The notes beneath the pieces are model-generated. The model did no database searches. It was not told the DNA's origin and worked only from the letters and a program-made list of their open reading frames with translations. The position numbers were made by a program, and so were the translations under genes. This document shows, one piece after another, positions 7,681-16,595 of a stretch of 64,000 nucleotides of DNA (position 1 is the first letter of the stretch; each line of letters opens with the position of its first letter). The DNA is from Serinicoccus kebangsaanensis. Its GTDB lineage: Bacteria > Actinomycetota > Actinomycetes > Actinomycetales > Dermatophilaceae. The DNA is taken from the NCBI RefSeq assembly GCF_008919445.1, contig NZ_VSLG01000003.1, forward strand, positions 1 through 64,000, read 5' to 3'.

Positions 7681-9837
7681 TCAGAAGCGCAGCCAGACGC
7701 CGTCCAGGCCCTGCTGCTCCACCCCGCGGCGGCGGTAGTCGCAGACGCCCTCCGCGAAGACCTCCCGCAACCGGCTCCACTGCTCATCACTCATGGGCGG
7801 GTAGGACCGGCGCCTCGGGTCGCGCGTCTGGCACACGATGACGTCGGCGCGCACCGACTCGCCGGCGACCTCACGCGGGAAGCTCGCCGAGGGATAGAGC
7901 TGCTCGCAGGTGCCCTCCGGGTCGCGATCCAGGGTCTCGGCGACGAAGGTCGGCTCGGCGTCGCGCGTCATACATCCCTCGACCAGGTCGTGCGGCCTGG
8001 CCCGCCCGATCTCGCGCAGGCTCGGCCGCTTCCGGCCCTCCAGGTCGAGGTCGGACAGCCACGCGTCCATCTGCACCACCGCGTGCTGCAACAGCGGGCT
8101 GCCGGTGCTGAAGAGGCCGTAGCGGTTGTCCTCGACGAGGCTCACGTGGTTTGCCACGGACCCGTTGGCCGCCCGCATCCGCTCGCGCATCGAGTTGGTG
8201 TGGTAGCGCACGTGGATGTCGCCGTTGGTGACGTCGTCGTAATAGGCGCGGTAGTCGATGACCGGGGTGCTCGCCAGACCGCCGCCGCCGTTCGTGAGAC
8301 GCCCGGTCTCGTAGGCGGCCTCCACGGCGGGGAGGTCGGCCACCGACCGGCCCTCCTGGAAGCCGCCGTCCTGGTCGTAGCCGCCGATCTGCTCGTTGAG
8401 GTCGAGGAACTGGTCGACCGAGATCGCGCCCTCCCGCAGCGCCCCCAGGCCGTACTGGATCCCCACGTTGTCGAGCGGCCGCAGCGCGAAGCCGGTCTCC
8501 GGGTCCGTGCCGTAGACGTTGACGGTGTGGTCGTAGACGTCGCACCTGGCCCCGCCCGGGTTGGTGTCCGGGTCGTAGCGCAGCTCCTCCGGGAGCACGT
8601 CGGGGCAGAACACGCGCGGATCGATGCGCTGGGCGCCGTAGGCCACGTTGGTCATCGTCGCCAGGGTCTGGAAGCCGGTCACCGCGCGCTTCTGCTCCTC
8701 GCTCCACGCGGTCGCGGTGCCGCTGAAGTAGTGGTCCAGCAGACGGGCGTCGGTGATGAAGTTCACCGTGCCGAAGCCGACCTCCGGGAAGGAGCAGCCG
8801 ACGACGATCCCGTCGAAGATCCCCGGGTAGTTGTCCGCCGCCTGGTGCGCCTGGTAGCTGCCCCCGGAGCAGCCGAAGCCGATGGTGAAGTCGTCACGGC
8901 CGTAGCGCTCGATGAACTCCTCCTTCGTCATCTGCGCGGTCTCGGAGGTCAGCAGGTCCGAGCAGTTCTGCCCGAAGACGTTGAGGCTGGAGGAGGCCAG
9001 GGCATACCCCTGGCCCAGCATCCACGGGTCGGTGACGCCGCCGGTCGAGGCGCCCTGCCGGAACCAGCCGCCGGTGCACCCGCCGCCGAGGGTGTAGACG
9101 ACCTTGCCGTTCCAGCCCGCGCCCCGCTCGGTCGGTGTCGGCTCGGGCTCGGTCAGCGGGTCGTGCAGGGTAGTGTGCTGGAAGATGCCCCGGTTGGCGG
9201 TGCCCGTCTCCATCCGCACGATGAAGGGGACCTCCTCACCCTCGGTGGGCGTGGTGCGGGCCAGGTCCTCCGGGTATGCCGTCGCCCCCTCCGGCCACGC
9301 GAGGTACTGCTCGTCCACGGTCCGGTAGAAGTAGTCGACCCGGTCCTCGATGGAGCAGTCCGCGTCCAGCGGCGCGCCGAGCGTGCCCCCGACCACGGGC
9401 ACACCGAAGCTGTCCGTCTCGCAGATGAACGGCTCCTCGTGCGGACCGGAGAACAGCGGCCCCTCGTCGGGGTGGTTGATGAGCGTGAGCCGGTCGCCAC
9501 GACGGTCGCGCCAGCCGGCCGACGCGGTGAGCGTGTTCTTCCCCAGCGACAGGCCGTCCACGACGCCCACGAGCACGCGACGCTCCCGCTCCCAGGTGAA
9601 GGAGTCGGAGACGTCCTCCCGCCCGAGGCGGACCGTGACCCGCCGCGGGTCGACCTTGCGCGGTACCGAGACCTCGACGAGCGCGTCGCCCGAGGTGACG
9701 AGGTCGGGTGCGCTGGACACCGTGCGGATCTCGAGGCCGGACCCGCGGCCGTCCGCCGCGTCGCTGGTCGCCGGAGTGGTCAGCTGGGCCGTCATCAGGG
9801 CCAGGGCGGTCAGGGCCGTGCCGAGCAGGAGCTTCAT
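7681..9837 (-). CDS. Secreted DUF6351-family protein, alpha/beta-hydrolase-like
   Basis: About 718 residues from ATG 9837, which has GAGGAA just upstream; the open frame begins 12 codons earlier without a ribosome site. The N-terminus MKLLLGTALTALALMTAQ is a cleavable Sec signal, so the protein is exported. After an N-terminal Ig-like region, the central part contains GFGCSGGSYQAHQAA, a nucleophile-elbow-like GxSGGS motif, near SSSLNVFGQNC. This fits a tannase/feruloyl-esterase-like hydrolase fold, and I match the overall sequence to the DUF6351 family. Several paired cysteines suggest disulphides. Substrate unknown. It is convergent with the lipoprotein gene, and a LacI/CRE-like site lies upstream. 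Confidence 0.75.
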   Translation of the reverse strand: MKLLLGTALTALALMTAQLTTPATSDAADGRGSGLEIRTVSSAPDLVTSGDALVEVSVPRKVDPRRVTVRLGREDVSDSFTWERERRVLVGVVDGLSLGKNTLTASAGWRDRRGDRLTLINHPDEGPLFSGPHEEPFICETDSFGVPVVGGTLGAPLDADCSIEDRVDYFYRTVDEQYLAWPEGATAYPEDLARTTPTEGEEVPFIVRMETGTANRGIFQHTTLHDPLTEPEPTPTERGAGWNGKVVYTLGGGCTGGWFRQGASTGGVTDPWMLGQGYALASSSLNVFGQNCSDLLTSETAQMTKEEFIERYGRDDFTIGFGCSGGSYQAHQAADNYPGIFDGIVVGCSFPEVGFGTVNFITDARLLDHYFSGTATAWSEEQKRAVTGFQTLATMTNVAYGAQRIDPRVFCPDVLPEELRYDPDTNPGGARCDVYDHTVNVYGTDPETGFALRPLDNVGIQYGLGALREGAISVDQFLDLNEQIGGYDQDGGFQEGRSVADLPAVEAAYETGRLTNGGGGLASTPVIDYRAYYDDVTNGDIHVRYHTNSMRERMRAANGSVANHVSLVEDNRYGLFSTGSPLLQHAVVQMDAWLSDLDLEGRKRPSLREIGRARPHDLVEGCMTRDAEPTFVAETLDRDPEGTCEQLYPSASFPREVAGESVRADVIVCQTRDPRRRSYPPMSDEQWSRLREVFAEGVCDYRRRGVEQQGLDGVWLRF

Positions 9838-9919
9838 CGCTGTTCCTCGTCTGTGAGCGGGACCTCCTGGCAACGTAGCACCGGCCAGAGCCCCGGGACG
9901 GCCCTGCGGGTAAAGGTTC

Positions 9920-9933
9920 CGTAAGCGTTTTCA
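9920..9933. promoter_or_regulatory. LacI/CRE-like operator upstream of the DUF6351 gene
   Basis: On the minus strand the site reads TGAAAACGCTTACG, matching the TGNAANCGNTNNCA-type consensus bound by LacI-family regulators except at the last base. It lies about 85 bases upstream of the DUF6351 start and about 40 bases upstream of the methyltransferase start, in a 134-base divergent gap. No LacI gene occurs in the window. The regulator is an inference. Confidence 0.4.
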
Positions 9934-9971
9934 TCCCGTCCCTCGCGAGTCGGTCTGGTTCGATCGGCGGT

Positions 9972-10820
9972 ATGCCCACACCCCACCGCCCGCTGCGCGT
10001 CACCACCCGCAACGCCACCTTCCAGCGGTGGCAGTCGCTGCTGGGCAACCGCACCGCGCGGCACCGCGCGGGCGAGTTCCTCGTGCACGGGGTGCGCCCG
10101 ATCAGCCAGGCGCTCGCGCACGGCTGGCAGGTGCGCGCGCTGCTGCGTCCCCTCGGCGCCCGCCCCTCGACGTGGGCCGAGCAGGCGTGGGCGGACGCGG
10201 GCGGCGAGCGCTACGAGGTGGCCCCGCCGCTGCTCGCCGAGCTGGCCCAGCGAGAGGACGAGGGCACCGAGCTGCTGGCCGTGGTCCGGATGCCGCCGGA
10301 CGACCTGGAGCGGCTGCACCGGCCCGGCACCGTCCCCCTCGTCACGGTCTTCGACCGGCCCGGGCAACCGGGCAACATCGGCACCCTGCAGCGCTCCGTC
10401 GACGCCTTCGGCGGGACCGGCCTGGTGATCACCGGCCACGCCGCCGACCCCTACGACCCCAAGGCGGTGCGCGCCTCCACCGGCTCCTGCTTCGCGGTCC
10501 CGACCGTGCGGGTCCCGTCCGCACGGACCGTCCTGGACTGGGTCGCCGCGCAGCGGGCCCAGGGCATACCCCTCCAGATCTGGGGCACCGACGAGGGCGC
10601 CGAGACCGACCTGGGCCGGGTGCCCTGGGCCGCACCGACGGTGCTCGTCGTCGGCAACGAGACGCGCGGCATGGCGCAGGCCTGGCGGGAGGCGTGCGAC
10701 GGCGTGCTGAGCATCCCCATGGCCGGCTCGGCGAGCTCGCTCAACGCCGCGGTCGCCGCGTCGATCGTGCTGCACGCCGCGATGCGGGCGCGGCTGAGCG
10801 GGCCACCGCCGGCTGGTTAA
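9972..10820 (+). CDS. TrmH/SpoU-family RNA 2'-O-methyltransferase
   Basis: A 282-residue SPOUT methyltransferase that transfers a methyl group from SAM to a ribose 2'-OH of rRNA or tRNA. The three family motifs are visible: GNIGTLQR (134-141), VVGNETRGM near residue 220, and the C-terminal trefoil-knot motif IPMAGSASSLNAAVA. The N-terminal part (LLGNRTARHRAGEFLVHGVR) is a substrate-binding subdomain of the TrmH/RlmB-like type. The target nucleoside cannot be deduced. The gene ends 8 bases before the aldo/keto reductase gene and may be co-transcribed with it by chance. Confidence 0.9.
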   Translation: MPTPHRPLRVTTRNATFQRWQSLLGNRTARHRAGEFLVHGVRPISQALAHGWQVRALLRPLGARPSTWAEQAWADAGGERYEVAPPLLAELAQREDEGTELLAVVRMPPDDLERLHRPGTVPLVTVFDRPGQPGNIGTLQRSVDAFGGTGLVITGHAADPYDPKAVRASTGSCFAVPTVRVPSARTVLDWVAAQRAQGIPLQIWGTDEGAETDLGRVPWAAPTVLVVGNETRGMAQAWREACDGVLSIPMAGSASSLNAAVAASIVLHAAMRARLSGPPPAG

Positions 10821-10828
10821 CTGGCCCC

Positions 10829-11815
10829 ATGCCCGCTCCCCCGCCGTCCGGCCCGTCCCTGTCCACCTTCGGCCCGCTGGGACTGGGCGCGGCGAACGCC
10901 GGGAACCTCTACACCGCGATGAGCGACGAGGACGCCGCGGCCCTCTTCGAGGCCGCCTGGGAGGGAGGCGTCCGGCACTTCGACACCGCCCCGCACTACG
11001 GCCTGGGACTGAGCGAGGAGCGGCTCGGGGCGTTCCTGCGCACCAAGCCGCGCGAAGAGTTCCACCTCTCGACCAAGGTCGGCCGGCTGCTCGTCCCGAA
11101 CGAGGCCTTCGCCGGGGAGAGCGACCCCTTCGACCAGTTCGACGTGCCGGCCACGCGGCGACGGGTCGTCGACTACTCCTCCGACGGGGTGCGACGGTCG
11201 GTGGAGGACTCCCTCGACCGGATGGGGCTGGACCGCATCGACACCGTCTACGTGCACGACCCGGAGCAGCACGGCGCCGAGCGCACACTGCCCCACCTCG
11301 AGTCGGCCCTCCCCGCGGTGTGCCGGCTGCGCGAGGAAGGTGTCGTCGCCCACGCCGGCGTGGGCACCGGCTCGGTCGCAGCAGCCCGTGCCGCCGCGGC
11401 CATCGGGGGCATCGACCTGCTCATGCTGGCCGGCCGCTACACCCTGCTCGAGCAACCCGCCCACCCCGAGCTGCTCGACGAGTGCGGCTCCGCCGGGATC
11501 GGCATCGTCAACACCGCCCAGTTCAACTCCGGGCTGCTCGCCAGCCCCACCCCCGCGCGCGACGCCCACTACGAGTACGCCGAGGTCCCCGAGGACAAGC
11601 ACCGGCGGGCGGTGCGCCTGGCCGAGGTCTGCGCCGCCCACGACACCGAGCTGCCCGCCGCCGCGCTGCAGTTCGGCCTCCAGCACCCCCAGGTGGTGGC
11701 GGTCGTCATGGGGGCGGCGACGGGTGACCAGGTGCGGCAGAACGTCGCCCGGATGCGCGCTTCGGTGCCCGCTCAGCTGTGGTCGGACCTGCGAGAGGAA
11801 GGACTGATCCCGTGA
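10829..11815 (+). CDS. Aldo/keto reductase, L-fucose (D-threo-aldose) 1-dehydrogenase
   Basis: A 328-residue aldo/keto reductase with the complete catalytic tetrad: Asp52 and Tyr57 in FDTAPHYGLG, Lys83 in STKVGRL and His143 in YVHDPEQ. The FDTAPHYGLGLSEERLG block is typical of D-threo-aldose 1-dehydrogenases, which oxidise L-fucose and stereochemically similar sugars to the lactone with NAD(P)+. This would be step one of the non-phosphorylating fucose route. The gene overlaps the next one (GTGA), whose product would open the lactone. ATG 10829 is preferred because the long upstream frame runs through the methyltransferase gene. Confidence 0.85.
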   Translation: MPAPPPSGPSLSTFGPLGLGAANAGNLYTAMSDEDAAALFEAAWEGGVRHFDTAPHYGLGLSEERLGAFLRTKPREEFHLSTKVGRLLVPNEAFAGESDPFDQFDVPATRRRVVDYSSDGVRRSVEDSLDRMGLDRIDTVYVHDPEQHGAERTLPHLESALPAVCRLREEGVVAHAGVGTGSVAAARAAAAIGGIDLLMLAGRYTLLEQPAHPELLDECGSAGIGIVNTAQFNSGLLASPTPARDAHYEYAEVPEDKHRRAVRLAEVCAAHDTELPAAALQFGLQHPQVVAVVMGAATGDQVRQNVARMRASVPAQLWSDLREEGLIP

Positions 11816-12684
11816 TCATCGACAGCCACATGCACGTGTGGGACCGCACGGTCAGCGACTACGACTGGATCACCGACGACCTCGGCCCGCTGCTCGAGGT
11901 GCACACCCCCGAGCGCAACGCGGACGCGCTGGCACGGTGCGGCGTCGACCAGGTCGTCCTCGTCCAGGCCGAGGACTCGGCGACGGACACGGCATACATG
12001 CTGGACATGGCGCACGGACGCCTGCCCGGCGCGCTGGCGGCCTCCCACCCCACCCGGATCACCGGTGTCGTCGGCTGGGCGCCGCTGGACGACCCCGCAG
12101 CCACCGCGGAGCACGTGGAGGGCCTGCTGGCCGATCCCCTCGTCAAGGGGGTCCGGCACCTCATCCACCGCGACCCGCGGGCCGAGGAGTTCCTGCGCCT
12201 CGACCCCGTGCACGCGAGCCTGGACCGCCTCGCGCAGGCAGGGCTCACGCTCGACCTCCCCGACGCGTGGCCCTGGTTCGCCGCAGACATCGCCGCCACC
12301 GCGCGCCGCCACCCGGACCTCACCGTCGTGATCGACCACCTGGCCAAGCCGCCCAGCGACCCGGACGCCTGGGACGCGTGGGCCCGCTGCCTGCGCGAGA
12401 GCGCCGCGGTGCCCACCACGGTCGTCAAGCTCTCCGGCCTGCACCTGGACGGGATCCCCTACACCGCCGACGCGCTCCGCCCGTCCTTCGAGGTCGCCCT
12501 GGAGGCCTTCGGCCCGGACCGGATGATGTATGGCGGCGACTGGCCGATGACCCGGCTCACCGACGACTACGTGCCCACCTTCGAGGTGCTCGCCGAGCTC
12601 ATCGGCAGCCTCAGCGAGGCCGAGGCGGAGGCGGTCTGGTCCGGCACCGCGGCCCGGACCTACCGGCTCCCGCTCCCGGCCTGA
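11812..12684 (+). CDS. Amidohydrolase-2 family lactonase, probable L-fuconolactonase
   Basis: A 290-residue amidohydrolase beginning VIIDSHMHVWD, the metal-binding HxH motif of the COG3618 lactonase group, with VVIDHLAKP and a C-terminal MMYGGDWP carrying the other ligands. Members hydrolyse L-fucono-1,5-lactone or similar aldonolactones to the free acid. GTG 11812 overlaps the upstream stop, so translation is coupled to the dehydrogenase that makes its substrate. The gene overlaps the convergent isomerase gene tail-to-tail by 25 bases. Confidence 0.85.
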   Translation: MIIDSHMHVWDRTVSDYDWITDDLGPLLEVHTPERNADALARCGVDQVVLVQAEDSATDTAYMLDMAHGRLPGALAASHPTRITGVVGWAPLDDPAATAEHVEGLLADPLVKGVRHLIHRDPRAEEFLRLDPVHASLDRLAQAGLTLDLPDAWPWFAADIAATARRHPDLTVVIDHLAKPPSDPDAWDAWARCLRESAAVPTTVVKLSGLHLDGIPYTADALRPSFEVALEAFGPDRMMYGGDWPMTRLTDDYVPTFEVLAELIGSLSEAEAEAVWSGTAARTYRLPLPA

Positions 12685-14318
12685 GCCACCGGCACGTCGC
12701 CGCACAGGTGCACCTGCAGGCCGAGCCGGTCGAAGAGGGCCGCCTTGGCCAGCAGCGCCCGGTCGGCGCTGTCCGCGTCCTCGCCGTAGGCGATCTGGAC
12801 ATGGTTGGCCTTGTGCCGCGCCATGAACTGGTTGCGCGTGACGCCGTGCAGGACGACGTGGGCGACCGGCCACTCGGGGTTGGTCGCCTCCTTGCGCCGC
12901 GTCGACTCCTCCTCGGGCAGCTCGACCACCGAGGCCCGGCCGATGTCGACGTGCAGCGCGCCCTGCGCGACGTAGACCCGTGACCACACGATCTCGCCGG
13001 GCTTGGACACGCCGTTGATCGTCGCGCCGCCGGCGGGGAAGAAGACGTTGCCCTGGCGCCATCCCTCGGCACCGGCATACCCCTGCGCGAAGTGCGAGGG
13101 AGGCACGGACCCGGAGATCTCGTAGACCCAGACGAAGTCGCCCTCGAACTCCTCGCCCCACCGCACGTCGTGCAGCGTGGTGGCGGGGTCGAGCCCCATG
13201 GCGGTCCACACCCGGTTGGTGACCAGGGCGTCCACCGCCACCCCCTCGTCCACCTCGTTGAAGTGCGGCAGCGCGACGCCGGGATAGAGCTCGCGGGAGC
13301 CGTCCCTGCTGGTGACCGGCGGCCGCTGCACGTTGTTGAGCAGCCCCTCCACCAGGTCCGAGGCCGGCGCCAGGTCCTTCAGCCCCTGCTGGTACTGGAT
13401 GCCCACGGCGTCCAGGCCGAAGTCGTCCGAGATCCGCAGCGCCGCGACGTACATCTTGTACTGCCACAGCAGCTGCCGCTCGGTGAGCTCGGTGTCCTCG
13501 TCCTCCCCGAGCCGGAAGGTCATCCCGGCCTCCGTCAGCCAGTCGCCGACGGCCCTGGCCTCGGCGTCGTCGACGCGCTGCATCTCCGCCCAGAGGGCGC
13601 TCTGGGAGAGCCGCTCCTTGTAGATCCCGACGGGGTTGAGCAGCTCGTCGTCGATGATCGCGTTGTACATCCCCATGCAGCCCTCGTCGAAGACCCCGAT
13701 GATGGCCTTGTCGCGCAGCAGCTGCTCGGCCAGCGCGACACCCAGGTCCCGCTCGGCCGACTCGGGCAGGGCCGGCAGGTCGCGCACGTGCGCGTCGTCG
13801 TGGGTGACCTCGCCGGTCGTCAGCCACTCCCGGATCCCCTCGCGGAACCAGTCGTCGGTCCCGTCCACGGTCCACAGCGTGGAGTAGTCACGGCCCATCT
13901 TGGTGAGGCCGGCGTTGAGCCCGAGCAGGCCCACCAGCCCCGGCCACTCGCCGGCGAAGTTGGCGACGGTGAGGATCGGGCCCCGGTGGGTGCGCAGCCC
14001 GGCCAGCACGTGGTGGCTGTACTGCCAGACCGCCTCGGCCACGACGAGCGGCGCGTCCGGCGGGATGGCTTTGAAGGCCCCCAGGCCCATCCGCTGGGAG
14101 GAGATGAAGCCGTGGCCGGTGCGCGGGTCGACCTCGATCGCGCGGACCACCTCCCACCCGTGCTCGGCGAGGGCGCCGCCGACGATCCGCTCCAGCTCCT
14201 GCTGCACCGGCCAGCCGGCCGTGTTGGCGGACTCGCGCAGGTCGCCGCTGGCGATGAGGTATGCCGTGCGCTCGGGCGCCGTGGGTGTCGCCGGGGCCTC
14301 GGGGAAGAGATAGGTCAT
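12660..14318 (-). CDS. L-fucose/L-arabinose isomerase-family protein
   Basis: A 552-residue protein of the fucose/arabinose isomerase fold group, which interconverts aldoses and ketoses (L-fucose to L-fuculose, or D-arabinose to D-ribulose) using Mn2+. The C-terminal ARHKANHVQIAYG region fits the conserved metal/substrate histidine segment of that fold; DEGCMGMYN lies mid-protein. Identity to E. coli FucI looks low, so the substrate is uncertain. ATG 14318 has AGAGAGGA upstream and overlaps the stop of the upstream kinase gene (ATGA), giving a kinase-isomerase pair. It is the last gene of the minus-strand operon starting at 17480. Confidence 0.7.
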   Translation of the reverse strand: MTYLFPEAPATPTAPERTAYLIASGDLRESANTAGWPVQQELERIVGGALAEHGWEVVRAIEVDPRTGHGFISSQRMGLGAFKAIPPDAPLVVAEAVWQYSHHVLAGLRTHRGPILTVANFAGEWPGLVGLLGLNAGLTKMGRDYSTLWTVDGTDDWFREGIREWLTTGEVTHDDAHVRDLPALPESAERDLGVALAEQLLRDKAIIGVFDEGCMGMYNAIIDDELLNPVGIYKERLSQSALWAEMQRVDDAEARAVGDWLTEAGMTFRLGEDEDTELTERQLLWQYKMYVAALRISDDFGLDAVGIQYQQGLKDLAPASDLVEGLLNNVQRPPVTSRDGSRELYPGVALPHFNEVDEGVAVDALVTNRVWTAMGLDPATTLHDVRWGEEFEGDFVWVYEISGSVPPSHFAQGYAGAEGWRQGNVFFPAGGATINGVSKPGEIVWSRVYVAQGALHVDIGRASVVELPEEESTRRKEATNPEWPVAHVVLHGVTRNQFMARHKANHVQIAYGEDADSADRALLAKAALFDRLGLQVHLCGDVPVAQAGSGSR

Positions 14319-15808
14319 GAGGGGTCCTCTCTGGTCGTGGCGAGATCGTGCTGCAGGTCGGCCAGGGCGTGCGCGACCTCGGCCGTGGCGGGGTAGAGCT
14401 GCCGGTACATCGGGTACAGGTCGTCGTAGCGGCGCCGGCTCTCCGGGTCCGGCTCGGTCGTGCGGGCCGGAGGGTTCCAGCGGTCGACGTCGACGTCGCC
14501 GGTGGAGGCGGCGGCGAGACGGGCCATCCCGTAGCTGGCGCCCACCGTGGTTTCCGGAATGACCTGCTCCAGGCCGGTGACGTCCGTGACCACCTGCGGC
14601 CAGAGCGGGTGCTGCACACCCCCACCGGCAGCGACCACCCGCCGGACCTCCACCCCCTCGGCACGCAGGGCCTCGATGTTGTGCCGCACCCCGAAGGCCG
14701 TCGCCTCCAGCGCCGCGCGGTAGAGGTCGCCCCGGGTGTGCGACAGGGTCAGGCCCACCACGAGCCCTCGCGCCCGCGGGTCGGACACGGGCGTCCGCTC
14801 GCCGTCGAAGTAGGGCAGCATGAGCAGCCCGCCGGCCCCGACACCGCTGGCCTCGGCCTCGTCCAGCAGGGTGCCGAAGTCGGCGCCGCCGGTGAGCTCC
14901 CGCACCCAGGCGGTCACCGAGCCCGAGGAGGCCATCCCACCGGCGAGGTTGAAGGTCCCGGGGAACGCGCCGACGGTCCCCCACAGGACCTCGCTGGTCC
15001 GGGGCTGGTCGGCCGTGGCGATGAGGAACATCGTCGTGCCGTACATGAGCATGAGGTCGCCCGGCGTCTGCGCGCCGACGCTCACCGCCTCGGCCCAGGC
15101 GTCGATCGTCCCGGCCACGACGGGCACGCCCGCCTCGATGCCACCGACCCGGGAGGTGGTGCGGCCGACGACCTCCCCCGGCCAGGCCAGCTCGGGCAGC
15201 TCGATCCCCGGGGCGACCAGCTCGGCCCAGGGCCGGTGCCACTCCCCGGTCGAGAGGTCGAGCATCGGCTGGCACTGGCTGGCCGAGTGCCGGTCCATCC
15301 GGTAGGCACCGGTGAGCCGGTGCACCAGCCACGAGGACGGCATGAACACGCGTCGGGCGCGGGCGTAGGCCTGCGGCTCCTCGTCGCCCACCCAGGCGAT
15401 CTTGGGTCCGGCGGCCTGGCTGGAGAGCACCGACCCGCACCGGCGGCGGATCTCCTCCCGCCCGAGCTCCCCCTCCAGCCTCTCGATCTGCCGGGTGGCG
15501 CGGCTGTCCACGCCGTAGAGGATGGCCGGACGCACGGGGACGCCCTCCTCGTCCGTGAGCACCACGCACGGACCCATCCCGCTCACCCCGACGGCCGCGA
15601 TGTCGACGGCGCCGTCACCGGTGAGCTCCTCGACGAGCGACACCAGCTCCTCCCACCAGACGGAGGGGTCCATCTCCACGTGCCCGGGAGCGGGGCGCCG
15701 GACCCGGTGCTCCCGGGTCGCGGAGGACGCGACCGACCCGTCCTCGAGCACCACCACCGCCTTGGTGCTGGAGGTGCCGACGTCCAGGCCGAGGAATCCG
15801 CGAGGCAT
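14315..15808 (-). CDS. FGGY-family carbohydrate kinase, L-fuculokinase-like
   Basis: A 497-residue sugar kinase. The N-terminal phosphate-binding motif FLGLDVGTSSTKAVV, the catalytic-region GTIDAWAEAVSVG and the C-terminal VVAAGGGVQHPLW loop are all present. Coupled to the isomerase gene, it probably phosphorylates the ketose product (L-fuculose or D-ribulose type). No fuculose-phosphate (class II, AraD-like) aldolase lies in the window, so the phosphorylated product must be handled by an enzyme elsewhere or by the FSA-like aldolase at 30685. ATG 15808 is chosen because AGGATCAGG precedes it. Confidence 0.8.
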   Translation of the reverse strand: MPRGFLGLDVGTSSTKAVVVLEDGSVASSATREHRVRRPAPGHVEMDPSVWWEELVSLVEELTGDGAVDIAAVGVSGMGPCVVLTDEEGVPVRPAILYGVDSRATRQIERLEGELGREEIRRRCGSVLSSQAAGPKIAWVGDEEPQAYARARRVFMPSSWLVHRLTGAYRMDRHSASQCQPMLDLSTGEWHRPWAELVAPGIELPELAWPGEVVGRTTSRVGGIEAGVPVVAGTIDAWAEAVSVGAQTPGDLMLMYGTTMFLIATADQPRTSEVLWGTVGAFPGTFNLAGGMASSGSVTAWVRELTGGADFGTLLDEAEASGVGAGGLLMLPYFDGERTPVSDPRARGLVVGLTLSHTRGDLYRAALEATAFGVRHNIEALRAEGVEVRRVVAAGGGVQHPLWPQVVTDVTGLEQVIPETTVGASYGMARLAAASTGDVDVDRWNPPARTTEPDPESRRRYDDLYPMYRQLYPATAEVAHALADLQHDLATTREDPS

Positions 15809-15819
15809 ACCTGATCCTG

Positions 15820-16578
15820 TCAGGAGCCCACGGGGCGCAGCCGCAGCCCCTGCATGCCACCGTCCACCGCGAGGGCGGTGCCGGTGGTGGACCCGGAGCG
15901 GGGGGACGCGAGGTAGGCGATGGCCTCGGCGACCTCGTCGGCCGACACCAGGCGACCGTGCGGCTGACGGGCCTCCAGGGCGGCGCGCTCGGCGGCGGGG
16001 TCTGCCGCCGACTCGAGCAGGCGGGAGACCCACGGGGTGTCGGCGGTCCCCGGGTTGACGCAGTTGAACCGGATGCCCTCCCGCAGGTGGTCGGCGGCCA
16101 TCGCCAGGGTCATCGAGAGCACCGCCCCCTTGCTGGCGCTGTAGAGGACCCGGCTCGGCAGCCCGGCGGTGGCCGCGATGGAGCTGACGTTGACCACGGC
16201 GGCGGACGGGGACCGGCGCAGGTGCGGCAGCGCCGCGGCGACCACCCGGGCGGTGCCTGCGACGTTGATGTCCAGCACGCGGGCCCACTCCTCGTCGGGG
16301 TTGTCCGCCACCGTTCCCTGGGCCCCGACCCCGGCGCTGTTCACGACGATGTCGAGGCGACCCCACCGCTGCACGACCTCGGCCACGGCGGACTCCACCG
16401 AGGCCCGGTCGGCCACGTCCGCCTGCACCGCGAGTGCCGCCTCCGCCCCTCCCGGACTGCGGTCCAGGACCGCGACGCGGGCCCCGCGCGCGGCCAGGGC
16501 AGCGGCCGCCGCCGCACCGATGCCGGACGCTCCCCCGGTCACCAGGGCGGTCAGCCCGTCCATCTCCTGCCCACTCAT
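15820..16578 (-). CDS. SDR dehydrogenase, probable 2-keto-3-deoxy-L-fuconate dehydrogenase
   Basis: A 252-residue classical short-chain dehydrogenase: TGGASGIG cofactor motif near residue 15, NSAGVG, catalytic Ser in NVSSIA, and YSASKGA with the Tyr-x-x-x-Lys pair. In the known Xanthomonas L-fucose pathway an SDR oxidises 2-keto-3-deoxy-L-fuconate to the 2,4-diketo acid; its position between the FAH hydrolase and the divergent fuconate dehydratase supports that role here. The start has GGAGAT 5 bases upstream. Sequence alone would also allow another sugar or polyol dehydrogenase. Confidence 0.8.
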   Translation of the reverse strand: MSGQEMDGLTALVTGGASGIGAAAAAALAARGARVAVLDRSPGGAEAALAVQADVADRASVESAVAEVVQRWGRLDIVVNSAGVGAQGTVADNPDEEWARVLDINVAGTARVVAAALPHLRRSPSAAVVNVSSIAATAGLPSRVLYSASKGAVLSMTLAMAADHLREGIRFNCVNPGTADTPWVSRLLESAADPAAERAALEARQPHGRLVSADEVAEAIAYLASPRSGSTTGTALAVDGGMQGLRLRPVGS

Positions 16579-16595
16579 GTGATCTCCTTCCCCGC

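Noticed and set aside
7990-9924. Long plus-strand open frame opposite the DUF6351 gene
   Set aside because: It is the shadow of a high-GC gene: no motifs, runs of Val/Arg/Gly/Asp, and no ribosome site, while the minus strand has a signal peptide and hydrolase motifs.
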